Of a stretch of 64,000 nt of DNA, positions 11,301 through 22,166 are shown piece after piece. The first letter of the stretch is position 1. The number at the start of each line of letters is the position of its first letter. The notes beneath the pieces were generated by a model. It was given only the letters and a program-made list of their open reading frames with translations, searched no databases and was not told the origin of the DNA. This DNA comes from Hydrangea macrophylla. Lineage: Eukaryota > Streptophyta > Magnoliopsida > Cornales > Hydrangeaceae. Where the stretch lies: contig CM066983.1 of NCBI GenBank assembly GCA_033977485.1, positions 112,134,605-112,198,604 on the forward strand, given 5' to 3'. The translations under genes were made by a program, and so were the position numbers.

Positions 11301-12664
11301 TCGCATAGTGGCACTCATGAGGCGCCTTAATGTGTGACTACTGCTTCATTCTTATCCATTGAGGATTCCGTGAAGTGTCCTTCTCGCGTGGGTTAGGTGA
11401 CACATGTCAGTCACGTATAGGTTGGTGAATAGTGATATCCACAGATAGATTACCATTATGTGGTCTATAATTGAAGATCCTACAGCCTGTACTGGGTTTT
11501 GGCAAATTACCTGTAGACAGGATATTTTTTTTTTGTAATTTTGAGATTGTTTGGATTAGGGGTGCAACTCGGGCGGGACCCAAAGGGTTTTGCCTTTGCC
11601 CCGAATTCAAGCAGTCTGCCCAAGTCCGAACTTGACATAAACCCAAACTTGTCAACCCGAGGCCAGTTTGTGAATTAGTACTACAACCCAAGCACGAGCC
11701 CGAATTGCAAATTTTTTTTTTTGTGCAACCCGATTTTTAGTATGTAAACATGTTATATGTAGAGTATCAAATCTATTTTTTTTTGTTTAGATTTGAGAAA
11801 AAACATTCATCTATTAATTTAATACTAGAATAATATCTAATAGTGTATTATTATCACTAATAAACACTAGAATATAATGTAAAAAATAATACATAAATAG
11901 AATTCGGGCTCGGGTTCACAGGTTAGCAAAATTCTGCCCCGGCCTGAATTGAATTCGGGCTTGCATTTTTCTGCCCAAGCCCCCGCCCATGGTGAAAGTA
12001 CCACGGGCCTAAGTCTGGTAATTTTCGGGCCGGGCCCAGACTAACCACGGTTTGACCCGCCCAAGTTGCACCCCTAGTTTGGATGATATAGTCAACGGCT
12101 TATTTCAAGGGTTAAAATCGTTCGTCAAATATCTTATATCTTAATTGTACTTATTGCAAAAAAAAAAATTTCTTTCAAAAAGCTGTCTATTAAGAGCATT
12201 TCCCATTGATAGTTCAATTGATATCAGAGAGGGGCTTCACAAACTTCTCCCCATGTCAGGTTGATGGACTGGTGGCACTAATGGAAGGTGAGCACGTGGG
12301 GCCCTTCAACTTGGGTAACCCAGGGGAGTTCACCATGTTAGAGCTGGCCGGGGTTTGTCTTTCCTTTTATTATTTGATCTTGAGTTTTTCTCATCGTGTA
12401 TCTAATCCGAGTTTTCAAAAGCATGCTTGTAACAAATCCTGTTTCTGAATAAAGGTTGTCAAAGAAACAATCGATTCTAGTGCAACTATAGAGTTCCGTC
12501 CAAACACTGCCGATGATCCACATAAGAGGAAACCAGATATTAGCAAAGCAAAGGAGCTTCTAAACTGGGAACCAAAAGTGTCGCTTCGAGATGGACTGCC
12601 TCGTATGGTCATGGATTTTCAAAATCGCATCTTAAATGAAGATGAAGGAAAAGGACAAAAATAA
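5390..12664 (+). CDS. UXS: UDP-glucuronic acid decarboxylase, membrane-anchored type, 7 exons
   Basis: This enzyme converts UDP-glucuronate to UDP-xylose for cell-wall xylan and xyloglucan. Exons by protein continuity and splice sites: 5390-6016, 6172-6319, 6422-6501, 7225-7308, 7434-7508, 12260-12352 and 12455-12664, giving 438 residues, close to the family length. The N-terminus is basic and hydrophilic (1-48), followed by one hydrophobic segment (about 49-67), the layout of Golgi type II UXS2/UXS4-like proteins. Seen: the NAD-binding GGAGFVG (128-134), TSTSE (233-237) and catalytic Tyr264/Lys268 in SCYDEGKR. Oddities: intron 1 is AT-AC (U12-type); intron 2 is 102 nt with no in-frame stop; intron 5 is 4.75 kb and holds a SINE and a hAT MITE; exon 6 ends LAG where LAE is usual. 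No reading-frame defect was found, so the gene looks functional. The start codon begins the longest open frame and gives the expected N-terminus. Confidence 0.95.
6017..6171 (+). other. U12-type AT-AC intron (UXS intron 1)
   Basis: The 155 nt phase-0 intron begins ATATCCTTTT, matching the U12 5' splice site, and ends in AC. A near-perfect U12 branch site, TCCTTGAC, lies at 6155-6162, with the branch A about 10 nt from the 3' end, the normal spacing. No GT-AG alternative preserves the conserved protein sequence across the junction (PVKTI / KTNVMG). It would therefore be removed by the minor spliceosome. Confidence 0.9.
9232..9355 (+). mobile_element. 5'-truncated Au-type SINE in UXS intron 5
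   Basis: The piece contains the pol III B box GGTTCGAATC, then a GGGTAAGGCTGTGTACATC-like block and the ending CACTGGGCTGCCCTTTT, the body of the plant Au SINE. It is flanked by 13 bp direct repeats, TTAATATGCTTGT at 9219-9231 and TTAATATACTTGT at 9356-9368, with one mismatch. The A-box half is missing, so it is 5'-truncated and not transcribable from its own promoter. Confidence 0.85.
11557..12076. mobile_element. hAT-type MITE in UXS intron 5
   Basis: A 520 bp element with a perfect 8 bp duplication, GTTTGGAT (11549-11556 and 12077-12084), and terminal inverted repeats starting TAGGGGTGCAACTCGGGC and ending CCCAAGTTGCACCCCTA. The 8 bp TSD and these ends are typical of hAT. The interior is rich in GGGC/GCCC words near both ends and AT-rich in the middle. 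There is no transposase. Confidence 0.9.
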
Positions 12665-14405
12665 GGCGGGGTGAAAAGCATGTTATCTTGAGTTGGTAAT
12701 GTCATCTTATTTACATTACAAGGAAAGTTTAGCCATACACTCTTTAGGAAGTTATTTCTGTTGCTTGGCCTAATTATGTGATTTTGACACGGAAATTATT
12801 TGATTCATTTTTTCTTTTGGGTACTGCTTTGTGGTGGTGTAATTGTTGTACGGAACTAAAAATGTTGATAATATTAAGAAGGGATTAAAGGCGGAAAACT
12901 TGTTGCTCGTTGAATTAGGGGATGATCTTATCGTTGTTCATGTTATCAATTGCTTTAAAATTGGAACAGGCTCAGACTATGTATCATTTCTATCGTTTAT
13001 TTTATTTTATTAAAACTAGCATTGCGTTGGTTTGATAAAGAACCGGTTCTTGGATTAGTATTAAGGTAGACACAGTATAAACCAAAAAACAGTTAAGCAA
13101 ACATCAAACAATTTACAACTGGTTCTTTTTTGAATCACATAAGCAGTTCTAGTAATATATGAATACCATTGGCATGGACTTCTGTGAAACTTGAATTTAG
13201 CGACTATTATCCCCCATTAAAGGATGATCATAGGTCGGAACTCGGAACATACTTAAAACTCATCTAATACATTTTTTAGTTTTTTTTTGGCTGAAATAAT
13301 ACATTTTTTAGTTGCCAGTTAGCTTCTGTCCATTGGAAACATAAAAAAGAGAAGTATGTTCTCTGTGGGTTTCTTTTGGGGGTCAAAGCCAAATGGCCTT
13401 ATACTTACTTTGGACATTGAGTGGCGGGAGCCCCATGGCTGTGGAAAAAGTAGGACTGGACCCTTTTGGCCTACCAAGCTTTTATCTCAAGATAACCGAC
13501 ATTCATATAATTAAATCATTATTTGTGCTTTTTTTGTCAAAAAGCTTGAAACTTCTATGCCCAATCTAATTCCACCTTGTCCATTCAACTGAATGCCACG
13601 TTTCACCTTCATGGAAATAATTATAAATGTTATTATGTACACTACTAAACCACCGGCTAGGCTCTTCTAGAGTGAACATTTTTTTTTTCCCTAAAAAGAC
13701 CGCGGGTTGTCCCACTGACCCGCGTGCGCACTACTGACCCGCGAATTTTTTCAGACAAAAAAAAAAAAATTCACTCTACCGTATTCATTTTAAAGCCTGA
13801 CCGACTAAACCACTACATAAACTAATACAAAATATCTTTTTAACTTTATTGGGGCTGGGTGGGGGGATTACATGGGGAAACAAATATCAAATGGACCGTG
13901 TACCTAAATAATTTAAGCAATTGCATGACGCGACCTGTGGCATGTGAAATCAAATCTAATACAACCACATTTGATCGCAACAAACACAATCGTTCTCAAA
14001 ACATGCTAAGTTATTGCATTGTCATTTTCAACCTTTTGACTATAATATACAAATAGTTGTCCAGAGAGCACATAATGCATATACAAGTCTCGAATATAAG
14101 CTCACTGATAAGACATATATACGATTCAATATTGTAAATTGTTAATCAAACTCTGCAGCAATTTACAATTAGCAAGTTAATGATCCTCCTTTTATTTTTA
14201 TTGTATATGATGGTAAGAAATTGTGATCCCATTTTTTTTTTTTAACCACAGAAGGACTTTAAATTGGACCCCACCTTTTAATAGTACTCCAGTTCATTCT
14301 TGCTTGGATGATACGCTTGATTAAAAAAAAAAAAAAGATAGGTAAAAGGACTTTAGAAATAAACAGCAAAAAATAAAAGACAAAGATAAGGTAAAATCAG
14401 CTTAG
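12665..14405. other. UXS 3' flank and spacer
   Basis: The first few hundred bases should hold the UXS 3' untranslated region, but no single poly(A) signal can be chosen. A small foldback lies at about 13670-13778, where AGAGTGAACATTTTT is mirrored by AAAAATTCACTCT around a core of repeated GACCCGCG words. Otherwise no gene is seen. Confidence 0.5.
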
Positions 14406-14414
14406 AAGTTTTAA

Positions 14415-14799
14415 GGGTAAATTACAATTTACACCCCTGTAGTTTGGATATAATATCATTTTAGTCTTTATAGTTTCAATTTTGTCAATTTGGTCCTTAT
14501 AGTTTCAATTTAGGTTCAATGTAGTCAATTCGTAAATATTTCATACAATTTTTGACAGAAATAGGTCATGCGATGCACAATTGAGGTATCATTAGGGGCA
14601 TAATGACAAATTTACCCAAAGAAATTCCACTTTACAGACTTATATTGAACCTAAAACTGTCAAAATTGTAAGAAAAATTGATGAATGAACTACATTGAAC
14701 CTAAACTGAAACTGTAACGACCAAATTGACAAAATTGAAACTGTAGGGACCAAAATGACATTACAGCAAAACTACAAGGGTACGAAATGTAATATACCC
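14415..14799. mobile_element. Mutator-like MITE
   Basis: A 385 bp element with inverted ends GGGTAAATTACAATTTAC and GAAATGTAATATACCC, followed inwards by matching CTGTAGTTT / AAACTACA and long complementary blocks about 'flat' words (TTAGTCTTTATAGTTTCAA). The flanks are 9 bp direct repeats with one mismatch, AAGTTTTAA (14406-14414) and AAGATTTAA (14800-14808), as expected of Mutator. A second element starting with the same GGGTAAATTACA words may begin near 20879. Confidence 0.75.
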
Positions 14800-14808
14800 A
14801 AGATTTAA

Positions 14809-15620
14809 GGACCACCCTTCAGACCTTCCCAAATAGAGAGCCCCACATTAATGAATGAATGATTATATCAGAGAGAGAGGAGGGGGGTGTGTATATGAGG
14901 AATCCTCTGGAGTTGGGACTCTTAAAATGGTGGAATGGGTTGGCAGGGATATAAAGGATTTGAAAAGATGAGAAGAAATCATACACATATGTATAGATAT
15001 ACATATATATATATATATATATATGTCTATATAGGCATCTGATTCGATAAGCTTGTGGATGAGAACTTGACATAATGGAAGAAGCAAAGTGGCTTTGTGT
15101 CTCATTCATCTACAGGTTAAAAAATTCCAGATGGTTTTGTTTTATGGATCGAGAGCATTTGTTCCTTGAGAATCAGAATACAATTCCATAATAATTCCAA
15201 GTCTAGAAAAAGTTGTCTATAGCTTTTTTAACTTTGTTCCGATGCAGGTACCAACTAGACCTTCCAAACCCTCTAAAGTTAAAATTTACATATATATATA
15301 TATATATATATAAATAAATTTTGATTTCATTATATCTGAAACGAAGATGGAAAACATGTTTGGCAATCATTTTTTTTTTCTCAATGACATGAAATTGGGC
15401 CAGAAAATGAGAAAAAAAAAAAAAAACAAAGAGTGTTTTTCATATTTCAATTTTCGTTTGTATAAAAATTGAATAATAATAAATAAATAAAAATTAGTTT
15501 CCGTTTTTAGAACTTACAAAGCTGAATTTTAGCGTGGGAGGTACAAAAATTTGTCCTTTTTTCACCTTTTATTTACATTTTCCATTTTACTCGAACAAAA
15601 AATATATATATATATATATA
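14809..15620. other. AT-rich spacer with (TA)n microsatellites
   Basis: (TA)n runs lie at about 15001-15026, 15289-15312 and 15601-15621, with poly-A and poly-T tracts between. The open frames here are low-complexity. No gene is supported. Confidence 0.5.
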
Positions 15621-15621
15621 T

Positions 15622-16511
15622 GAGGCCGGCTCTTAAGCGGACCGTAAAAAACGGACCTAAAAGATGGACCATGTAAAAAGTGAGAATTTCTCACAAAAAA
15701 TTGAGAATTTTTCACATTTTCAAAAAAGTGAGAAATTTGAAAATGTGAGAAATTATCACTTTTTTGTGAAAAATTCTCACTTTTTACACAGTAAATTTTT
15801 TAGATCCGTTTTTAAAGATCCGTTTAAGAGACTGCGTGATATATATATATATATAGAGAGAGAGAGAGTACTAACAAAAGTCTTTTTGGGGTCCTGGGGA
15901 CCATCTGGTATTAATCCTCTACAACTACCTCTTGAATGGTGGTTATATGAGCTTTCAAAGTTTGCCAAAAGAAAAGTAGGTAAAGAGAACCAAATGAATG
16001 CCGACAATTTGTTTGTGTATATACGCTTATTGACACTTCAACAATAATAATTGAAATTCTTTTGGGGTATTTTAATATACAGGCCGTCTCTTAACCGGAC
16101 CTTTAAAAACGGACTTAAAAGACGGATTGTGTAAAAAGTGAGAATTTTTCACATTTTCAAATTTCTCAACCGGACCTTTTACACGGTCTGTCTTTTAGGT
16201 CCGTTTTTTACGGTCCGCTTAAGAGCCGGCCTCTTTTAATATATAGTCCTAATATATACATCTAACTAGAAATATGCCCCTTTATCAAATGAATCTAGAA
16301 ATAGGTCCCTATAGTATTTTAAGGACAAAACTGCCCCCGTATATATATATATATATATCCACATAAAATCTGGGTTTCAAATTCAAATCAGGGAATTTTT
16401 CACTTTTAACACGCTTCCCACTTTTTTGTGAGAAATTCTCACTTTTCACACGGTCCGTTTTTTTTAAGGTAACTTAAGAGCCGGACTGTCTATATATATA
16501 TATATATAGAA

Positions 16512-16550
<39 letters not shown>

Positions 16551-17120
16551 ATCTGCTAGAGAGAGAAAGATAAAGACAGAGAAGGAGAAAGAAGAGAGAG
16601 AGAGGGTTGCAGCACCGCTATCGGCGACCGCCCACCACCTTCCTCCTCCTCCCCTCTCTACCTCCCTTCACCTAAACCAACCATGCACCACCATCTACGG
16701 CTACCCCTCTCCGCCGGTGACCACTCTGTGGACAAATTACTCACTAGTTCGTGAGAAAAAAAAATCAAAATATCTCACAGGAATTGAATCATTTTAGGCA
16801 TGAAAATTCGATTTCATCTTTGTTCTCGGAAATGCGAGTGAAAAGCAATGTTTCAAATTTGCAACCCATCATCAACAAAATCAACCGATCGCGAGACGAT
16901 ACAAAAGACGATCACTCCGAAATGGCTCATGGATTTGATGCATTCATCGATGGTTGTGCCATAGGTTTACTCACTTCCTTGAATTTGTATACACAGTCCG
17001 AACTGTGTAAAAAGTGAAAAATTCTCACAAAAATGTGTGAATTTATCATTTTTTAAAATTTCTCACTTTTAAAATTTCTTTAGGTCCGGTTTCTAAGTTC
17101 CGCTTAAGATCCGGACCGTT
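15622..17120. mobile_element. Cluster of foldback MITEs (family Z)
   Basis: At least four copies or half-copies of one family: about 15622-15840, 16080-16237, 16395-16490 and 17000-17120. The ends read GGCCGGCTCTTAAGCGGACC and its complement. Next inwards come CGGACCTAAAAGACGGACC and AAAAAGTGAGAATTTCTCAC words, so each copy folds almost end to end. (TA)n and (GA)n runs separate them. One open frame of 127 codons (15664-16047) runs through a copy and is not a gene. No intact TSD could be chosen. Confidence 0.65.
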
Positions 17121-17139
17121 TGTATACATACATATAGTA

Positions 17140-17563
17140 TTGATGAGGATCTCCTTATTGTATAGGTTGTAAGAAATTCCTCACTTGTTATGTACATGAA
17201 GTTAGTGAGAAATTTCTCACTTTTATAGGTTGTAATAAATTGATCATTTGTTATATTGTGAAATTAGTGAGAAATTTCTCACTTATATAGGCTATAAGAA
17301 ATTACTTCATCATTGTCTGTAGATTAAATTAGTGAGAATTTTTTCACTTGTATAGACTATAATCAATAGATAATGTCTTATGTAAATGAAATTAGTGAGA
17401 AATTTCTCACAAAAAAATGAGAAATTCCCACATCACTTTGTTAAATTGAAAATCTCTTGATTATAGGGATATTAATTCCATTATCCATGATCTCCTAAAA
17501 ATACGTTTCCCAAAACTGCATATAACACAATTTTGGAAGTTTTTTTAATATACAAAGCAGTAT

Positions 17564-17609
<46 letters not shown>

Positions 17610-18140
17610 TATCACATTACTCTGTTAAATCCGAAATCCCTTGATTTTAGGGATATTAATTCAGTGAGAAATTGCTCAAAAGCATATTGAAAATCAATAA
17701 AAACTAGTGAGAAGTTTCTTGCAGTTTGATTATGCTTCTTATATTTTGTTATAGAAAATTTGATTTGCTACGATTATGCTTTTACACATTGTATGTAGAT
17801 TAAATTAGTGAGAAATTTCTCACTTGCATAGACTGGAATCAATAGATCATATGTTATGTAAATGAAGTTAGTGAGAAATTTTGCACAAAAAAGTGAGAAA
17901 TTCTCACATCATTCTGTTAAATCGAAAATCTCTAATTTTAGGGATATTGATTCCCTTATACACGATCTCCTAAAAATACGTTTTCCAAAATTGCATATAA
18001 CACAATTTTGGAAGTTTTCAGAATATACAAAGGAAAAAAAAAGTGAGAAATTCTCACATTACACTGTTAATAACCGAAATCCCTTGATTTTTGGGATATT
18101 AATTTCCTTATCCATTATTTCCTAAAAACATGTTTCCCAT
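17140..18140. repeat. Tandemly duplicated zone of the palindrome GTGAGAAATTTCTCAC
   Basis: Full or one-base-off copies of this 16 bp perfect palindrome recur at roughly 17213, 17268, 17394, 17808 and 17868, with half-sites (GTGAGAAATTCTCAC) between. A unit containing it plus a GGGATATTAATTCC block and an ACAATTTTGGAAGTTTT block occurs at about 17330-17560 and again at 17790-18030, with partial copies at 17600 and 18040. The spacing is about 460 bp. A pure (GA)n run lies at about 17568-17606. The palindrome is also the core word of the neighbouring family Z MITEs. Confidence 0.75.
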
Positions 18141-18462
18141 AACTGTATATATATATATATATAACTGTATATATATGTATGTCAAGGGTATAATGGTCCA
18201 GATTTATACTAACCATTTAGGAATTGGGACTAATTATTGATTTTTATTACAAATTAAGGATTAATTTCTATACATCAAATCAAGTCAGGATCAATTGCTA
18301 TTAGTGGCCATATTTAGGGACCAAATTGTATATTTCTAATTCTTTTGATTAACAAGTAGTTGGTTTTTATTTTAAAAAATAATTACATTTTGTGGATGCT
18401 CAGCGTGCCGGCCTCAAGAAAAGTTTTGAATATATTAAGAGCATATTTGGAATCACTATTTG

Positions 18463-18977
18463 CAGGGGCGGAGGCAGTGTAGGACCAGGGGGGGCTCAGG
18501 CTCCCCCTGGGATTTTGAAAATTAAAATTTTAGCCTAAATTTTTTTAGTATTTTACATTTAGCCCCCCCCCCCCTCAACTATGTTTAGGCCCCCCTCAAA
18601 TTATGTTTAGGCCCTCAAAGGGGTCCAAGGTCCAATTTAGTGCTATCAACTATATATATATTGATATACCGGTATATACAACTCAAAAGAAATGCGCCTA
18701 AAATTTTAAAAATTACACTTTTAGTGTGATAATTTTATGCGTTTTAGAAATAGACCCCCTTAAAATTTTGAAAGACACTATATAATATTTACGTGTCACC
18801 GAATAGACTTATATTATAAGCATATCCCTAAAAAATTCACAATTATAGACAAGTAGATCCTAAAAAACTTGTCAATTATGTATGAATAGACCCCAAAAAA
18901 ATATTTTCGGGGGCGCTGCCCCCGAACCCCCGTATAGCCTAGGCCCCCCCTGGCCAAAATTCTTGGCTCCGCCCTTG
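18463..18977. mobile_element. hAT-type MITE
   Basis: A 515 bp element with a perfect 8 bp duplication, ACTATTTG (18455-18462 and 18978-18985), and inverted ends CAGGGGCGGAGGCAG and TTGGCTCCGCCCTTG. The subterminal regions are rich in CCCCCC/GGGGGG and the interior is AT-rich. No coding capacity. Confidence 0.9.
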
Positions 18978-19305
18978 ACTATTTGAGACTCGCATGTATT
19001 ATCTGTTTGGGAATTTTATTTTATTTTTTTCTCACCAATAAATATAACTAAAACTATGAAAATTTCCTTCCCAAAATTCTACTACAAAGGTACTAAAATG
19101 TTCAATTATCAATAAAAACCAATTGCTTCAAAACAGTTTCAACTTCTCTTGTATGTTTTTCACTCCCACTCTCTCCGCTTTCCAATATTTTCGCTCCACA
19201 CACCAAGTGTGTGTCACTCTTCTAGTAAATATGTATATATTAGTAGTATATATTTAGTTAAATCTATGACTCTTAATTAATATACTTATTGCTGGATGTA
19301 CAAAG

Positions 19306-20047
19306 TAGGGTAGTCATGGGTCGGGTGAGTCGGGTTTCACCCCATCCGACCATCCATTCAAATCTCATCGAATTACAAATTTATAATCCATCATCGATCC
19401 GTCAAGCGGGTGGAACCAACCTGTCGGTTTCAGGTTGGTTCGGGTGAAATACCGACAGAATGAACATATATAATCAACAACTAAATTTTGGAGTGAAAAT
19501 CATTATATATATACAGAGAGAGAGAGAGAGAGATCTATATGTACACACACAGAAATCTATATATATACACATAGATCTATATATATACACACATGCACAC
19601 AGATCTATATATATACACAAAACTATATATGTATATACACATAGATCTATATATATACACACATGCACACAGATCTATGTATGTATATACACACACACAG
19701 AGAGAGATCTATACACACACATATATATCTATGTATAATTTTTTGTTTTTTTTAAGGGAATGACTCAATCCGAATGAGGGAGTGAGAGAATGATTCAATA
19801 CATATATTGTTTTTTCTTAGTTTTCGGTAGTTGGTCAGGTCGGGTCGGGTGATGTCCGGTTTGGATTATAAAAACCGACATCCGAACCATAAGCAATCCG
19901 GTGTGGCTTGGAAAAATCATGACTCATCCGAGCCCCTATCAGAGAAAGCCATTGCGCGGCGACCATCCATCAAAACCACTCAAATCCCTTCAAGTCGGTC
20001 GGGTTGGGTCGGATGGGTTGGGTCTCGGGTTGGGATGGCTAGCCCTA
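19306..20047. mobile_element. hAT-type element with an internal TATATACACA microsatellite
   Basis: Eight-base flanks GTACAAAG (19298-19305) and GTACAAAT (20048-20055) differ at one base. The ends are TAGGGTAGTCATGGGTCGGG and CGGGTTGGGATGGCTAGCCCTA, imperfect inverted repeats with GGGTCGGG-type subterminal words on both sides. The middle (about 19505-19735) is a decayed array of ATCTATATATATACACA words. No transposase. Confidence 0.7.
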
Positions 20048-20055
20048 GTACAAAT

Positions 20056-21110
20056 TTTTAACAAGTGCAATTTTGTTCACACCAAAATTACTCACTCTTC
20101 TTTTTTATAAGCTAATATAGTGGGGTCTAGTACTTTATAACATTAATTAATTCTTATTTAATTTCAACACTCGCATGCACAAAATTCAATAAACCATGGC
20201 CCTTCATAAATTTAGTCAGTAAGGTGTCACTGATTATATAACCGTTGCTTTGATGTCTCACTCTCAAACAAAAACTCTCATGTTTGAAGGACAGCTTCCT
20301 CTGAATGGTTCTAATGAAATCAATTAAATCTGTAGGCCATACCAAACAATCCACAAATAAAATTACAGTAGTGATTTAATTACTTCGTTATGATTATATT
20401 AACATAACTTAATTAGATTAACACATTAATATTTGCAAACTGTCACTGAAGCTTGCAGTGATTCCAGTGCACGAGTGGCTGTGGCTCCGTAGGAGTAATT
20501 AATTATAATTTATAATCATCAGGTAACTCTGTTCCCCCTCCCTCTGTTACCATATCATACATACATATATGTAGAGAGAGACAGAGAGAGATGTACGTAC
20601 ATCATTTTCATTCAATTAAAGACACTGAAAAATGTGGTTGCATACCCTTTAAGGCCAATTTCTTCTGAGGCTGAGCGGCAGTCCAACATACTGTGGGTTA
20701 TTTGTCCACGGTAAATCCAAGGGTGATTAGTAACAATAAAATCTTTACAAATTTGGTAAAAAAAAAGTTTTTCATATTGGAGTATTTGCGTTTAAAGTAC
20801 AACCTTTTTTTTTTAGTTTTGTACAAAAGTTAATGATTTGTGAAACTTAATCAAATTAAATCCTTAAATTATAAAAGGGTAAATTACAATAACACCTTTG
20901 AACTATCACCAATTTTCACTTACACTCCCAAAACTTTAAAACTGAATATACTCACTCCCTAAACTATCATTTGTTGACACTACATCCACTTTTTCGGGGG
21001 TTGAGTTTGTTCATGTTGGATAGTTGAAGGGGTAAGTCTGTTCAATTTTAAAGTTGAGGGACACACACACACACATCCTAGCTCCAACACAACCCCCAAA
21101 GCCCCACTTT
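20056..21110. other. Spacer without a gene
   Basis: AT-rich sequence with a short (GA) run at about 20573-20590 and a GGGTAAATTACAATAACACC word at about 20878 that resembles the end of the Mutator-like MITE at 14415. Nothing coding is supported. Confidence 0.45.
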
Positions 21111-21111
21111 G

Positions 21112-21250
21112 GCCCACATCAAAGAAAGGGCCACTCACTATGACTGAAGAATAACTGGGGAGCAAGCAACTAAGGGATAGGGGATTCGAACTCTCTCCCT
21201 CCCCCACTGGGAAGAAAGAGGCTATGCCATTTGGACTATAACCCATTCGG
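21112..21250 (-). mobile_element. tRNA-derived SINE-like fragment
   Basis: On the minus strand the sequence has an A-box-like TATAGTCCAAATGG followed after about 40 bp by the B-box GAGTTCGAATCC, then a short unique tail. It begins next to a poly-A tract on the plus strand (21252-21262). The spacing of the two boxes is that of a tRNA promoter, but no cloverleaf forms, so it is a SINE or a tRNA relic and not a tRNA gene. Confidence 0.5.
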
Positions 21251-21281
21251 CAAAAAAAAAAAATTTGTAAGTTAAAAACTA

Positions 21282-21578
21282 CTATTGCCTCCGTCCCATA
21301 ATAAATGTCCACTTCCATTTTGCACATTGTTTAAGAAAGTTGTATTATATTAGTTTTTTGAGTTCATTAGATGGTCACTTTCCAATTTTACCCTTAGATG
21401 TGATGGGTGTTTGACTTTTTGCTTGTTTTGAGACCACAAATAAATGCTACTTTGTCTTTATTATAAGGGTAGTTTTGGAAAGTAAATAAAAGTTATATGC
21501 CAATTTAGGAAGTGGACACTTATTGTGGGACATCCAAAAAAAGAAATGTGGACACTTATTAGAGGACGGAGAGAATAC
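21282..21578. mobile_element. Stowaway MITE
   Basis: Inverted ends CCTCCGTCCCATAATAA and TTATTAGAGGACGGAG, flanked by TA. The CTCCCTCCGTCCC type of end is the hallmark of plant Stowaway (Tc1/mariner) MITEs. A second Stowaway end follows immediately (CTCTGTCTATCCCAAAA at about 21581), and a matching TTGGGACGGAAGAAGTA lies at about 22787-22801, so a disrupted outer copy may span 21579-22801. Confidence 0.75.
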
Positions 21579-21987
21579 TACTCTGTCTATCCCAAAATTA
21601 TTAGAAATCCAACTTTTTAAGGTAATAAGCGAACACAAGTATTGCATTTGTCTAAATTTGACTTTTCAAAATTGCCCCTCAAAATTCTTGCCATTAAAAT
21701 TGATAGAGAAAAATAAAGGGTAAAAGAGGAATTTGAAAAATATTGAGCTTTAACTTTTCAAATATAACAAAGGTAATTCTATCTACATCTATCTATTTTG
21801 CTCTTTACACCCGCCATTTAATGGATTTTGTTGATTACCATTATACCCCTTTACAAAATAACATATAAGGACAATGGAGAAAAATTAATTTTTGGAAAGT
21901 TACTCTCCACACTCACTTATCTTAACAAGCCCTAACTCATCAACATTTTGTACACAAATCGTCTTCTATTTGAATACATATATACAG

Positions 21988-22166
21988 TCAGGCTCTGAGG
22001 ATGACGTCCTCTCTTTATTAAAGAGAGGGCTTCTGTTTTGGTCGTCGGATCGTATTTAAAAACTATGAAATGACAATACTGCCCTTAATGAAAACACGAT
22101 CTGACGGCCAAAACAGAGGCCCACTCTTTATTAAAGAGAGGGCACCCTCTTTAGAGAATTTTCGTG
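21988..22166. mobile_element. Foldback MITE with duplicated TCTTTATTAAAGAGAGGGC
   Basis: The word CTCTTTATTAAAGAGAGGGC, itself a palindrome over most of its length, occurs at both ends. The interior contains CCCTTAATGAAAACACGATC and a (TC)TGACGGCC block that recur in altered form in the MITEs at 24040 and 24256. The three elements thus look like relatives. Confidence 0.6.

Noticed and set aside
19460..19738. 92-codon frame rich in Ile, Tyr and His
   Set aside because: Translation of the ATCTATATATACACA microsatellite inside a hAT element.
21112..21250. tRNA gene on the minus strand
   Set aside because: A- and B-box-like words are spaced like a tRNA but the stems do not pair.
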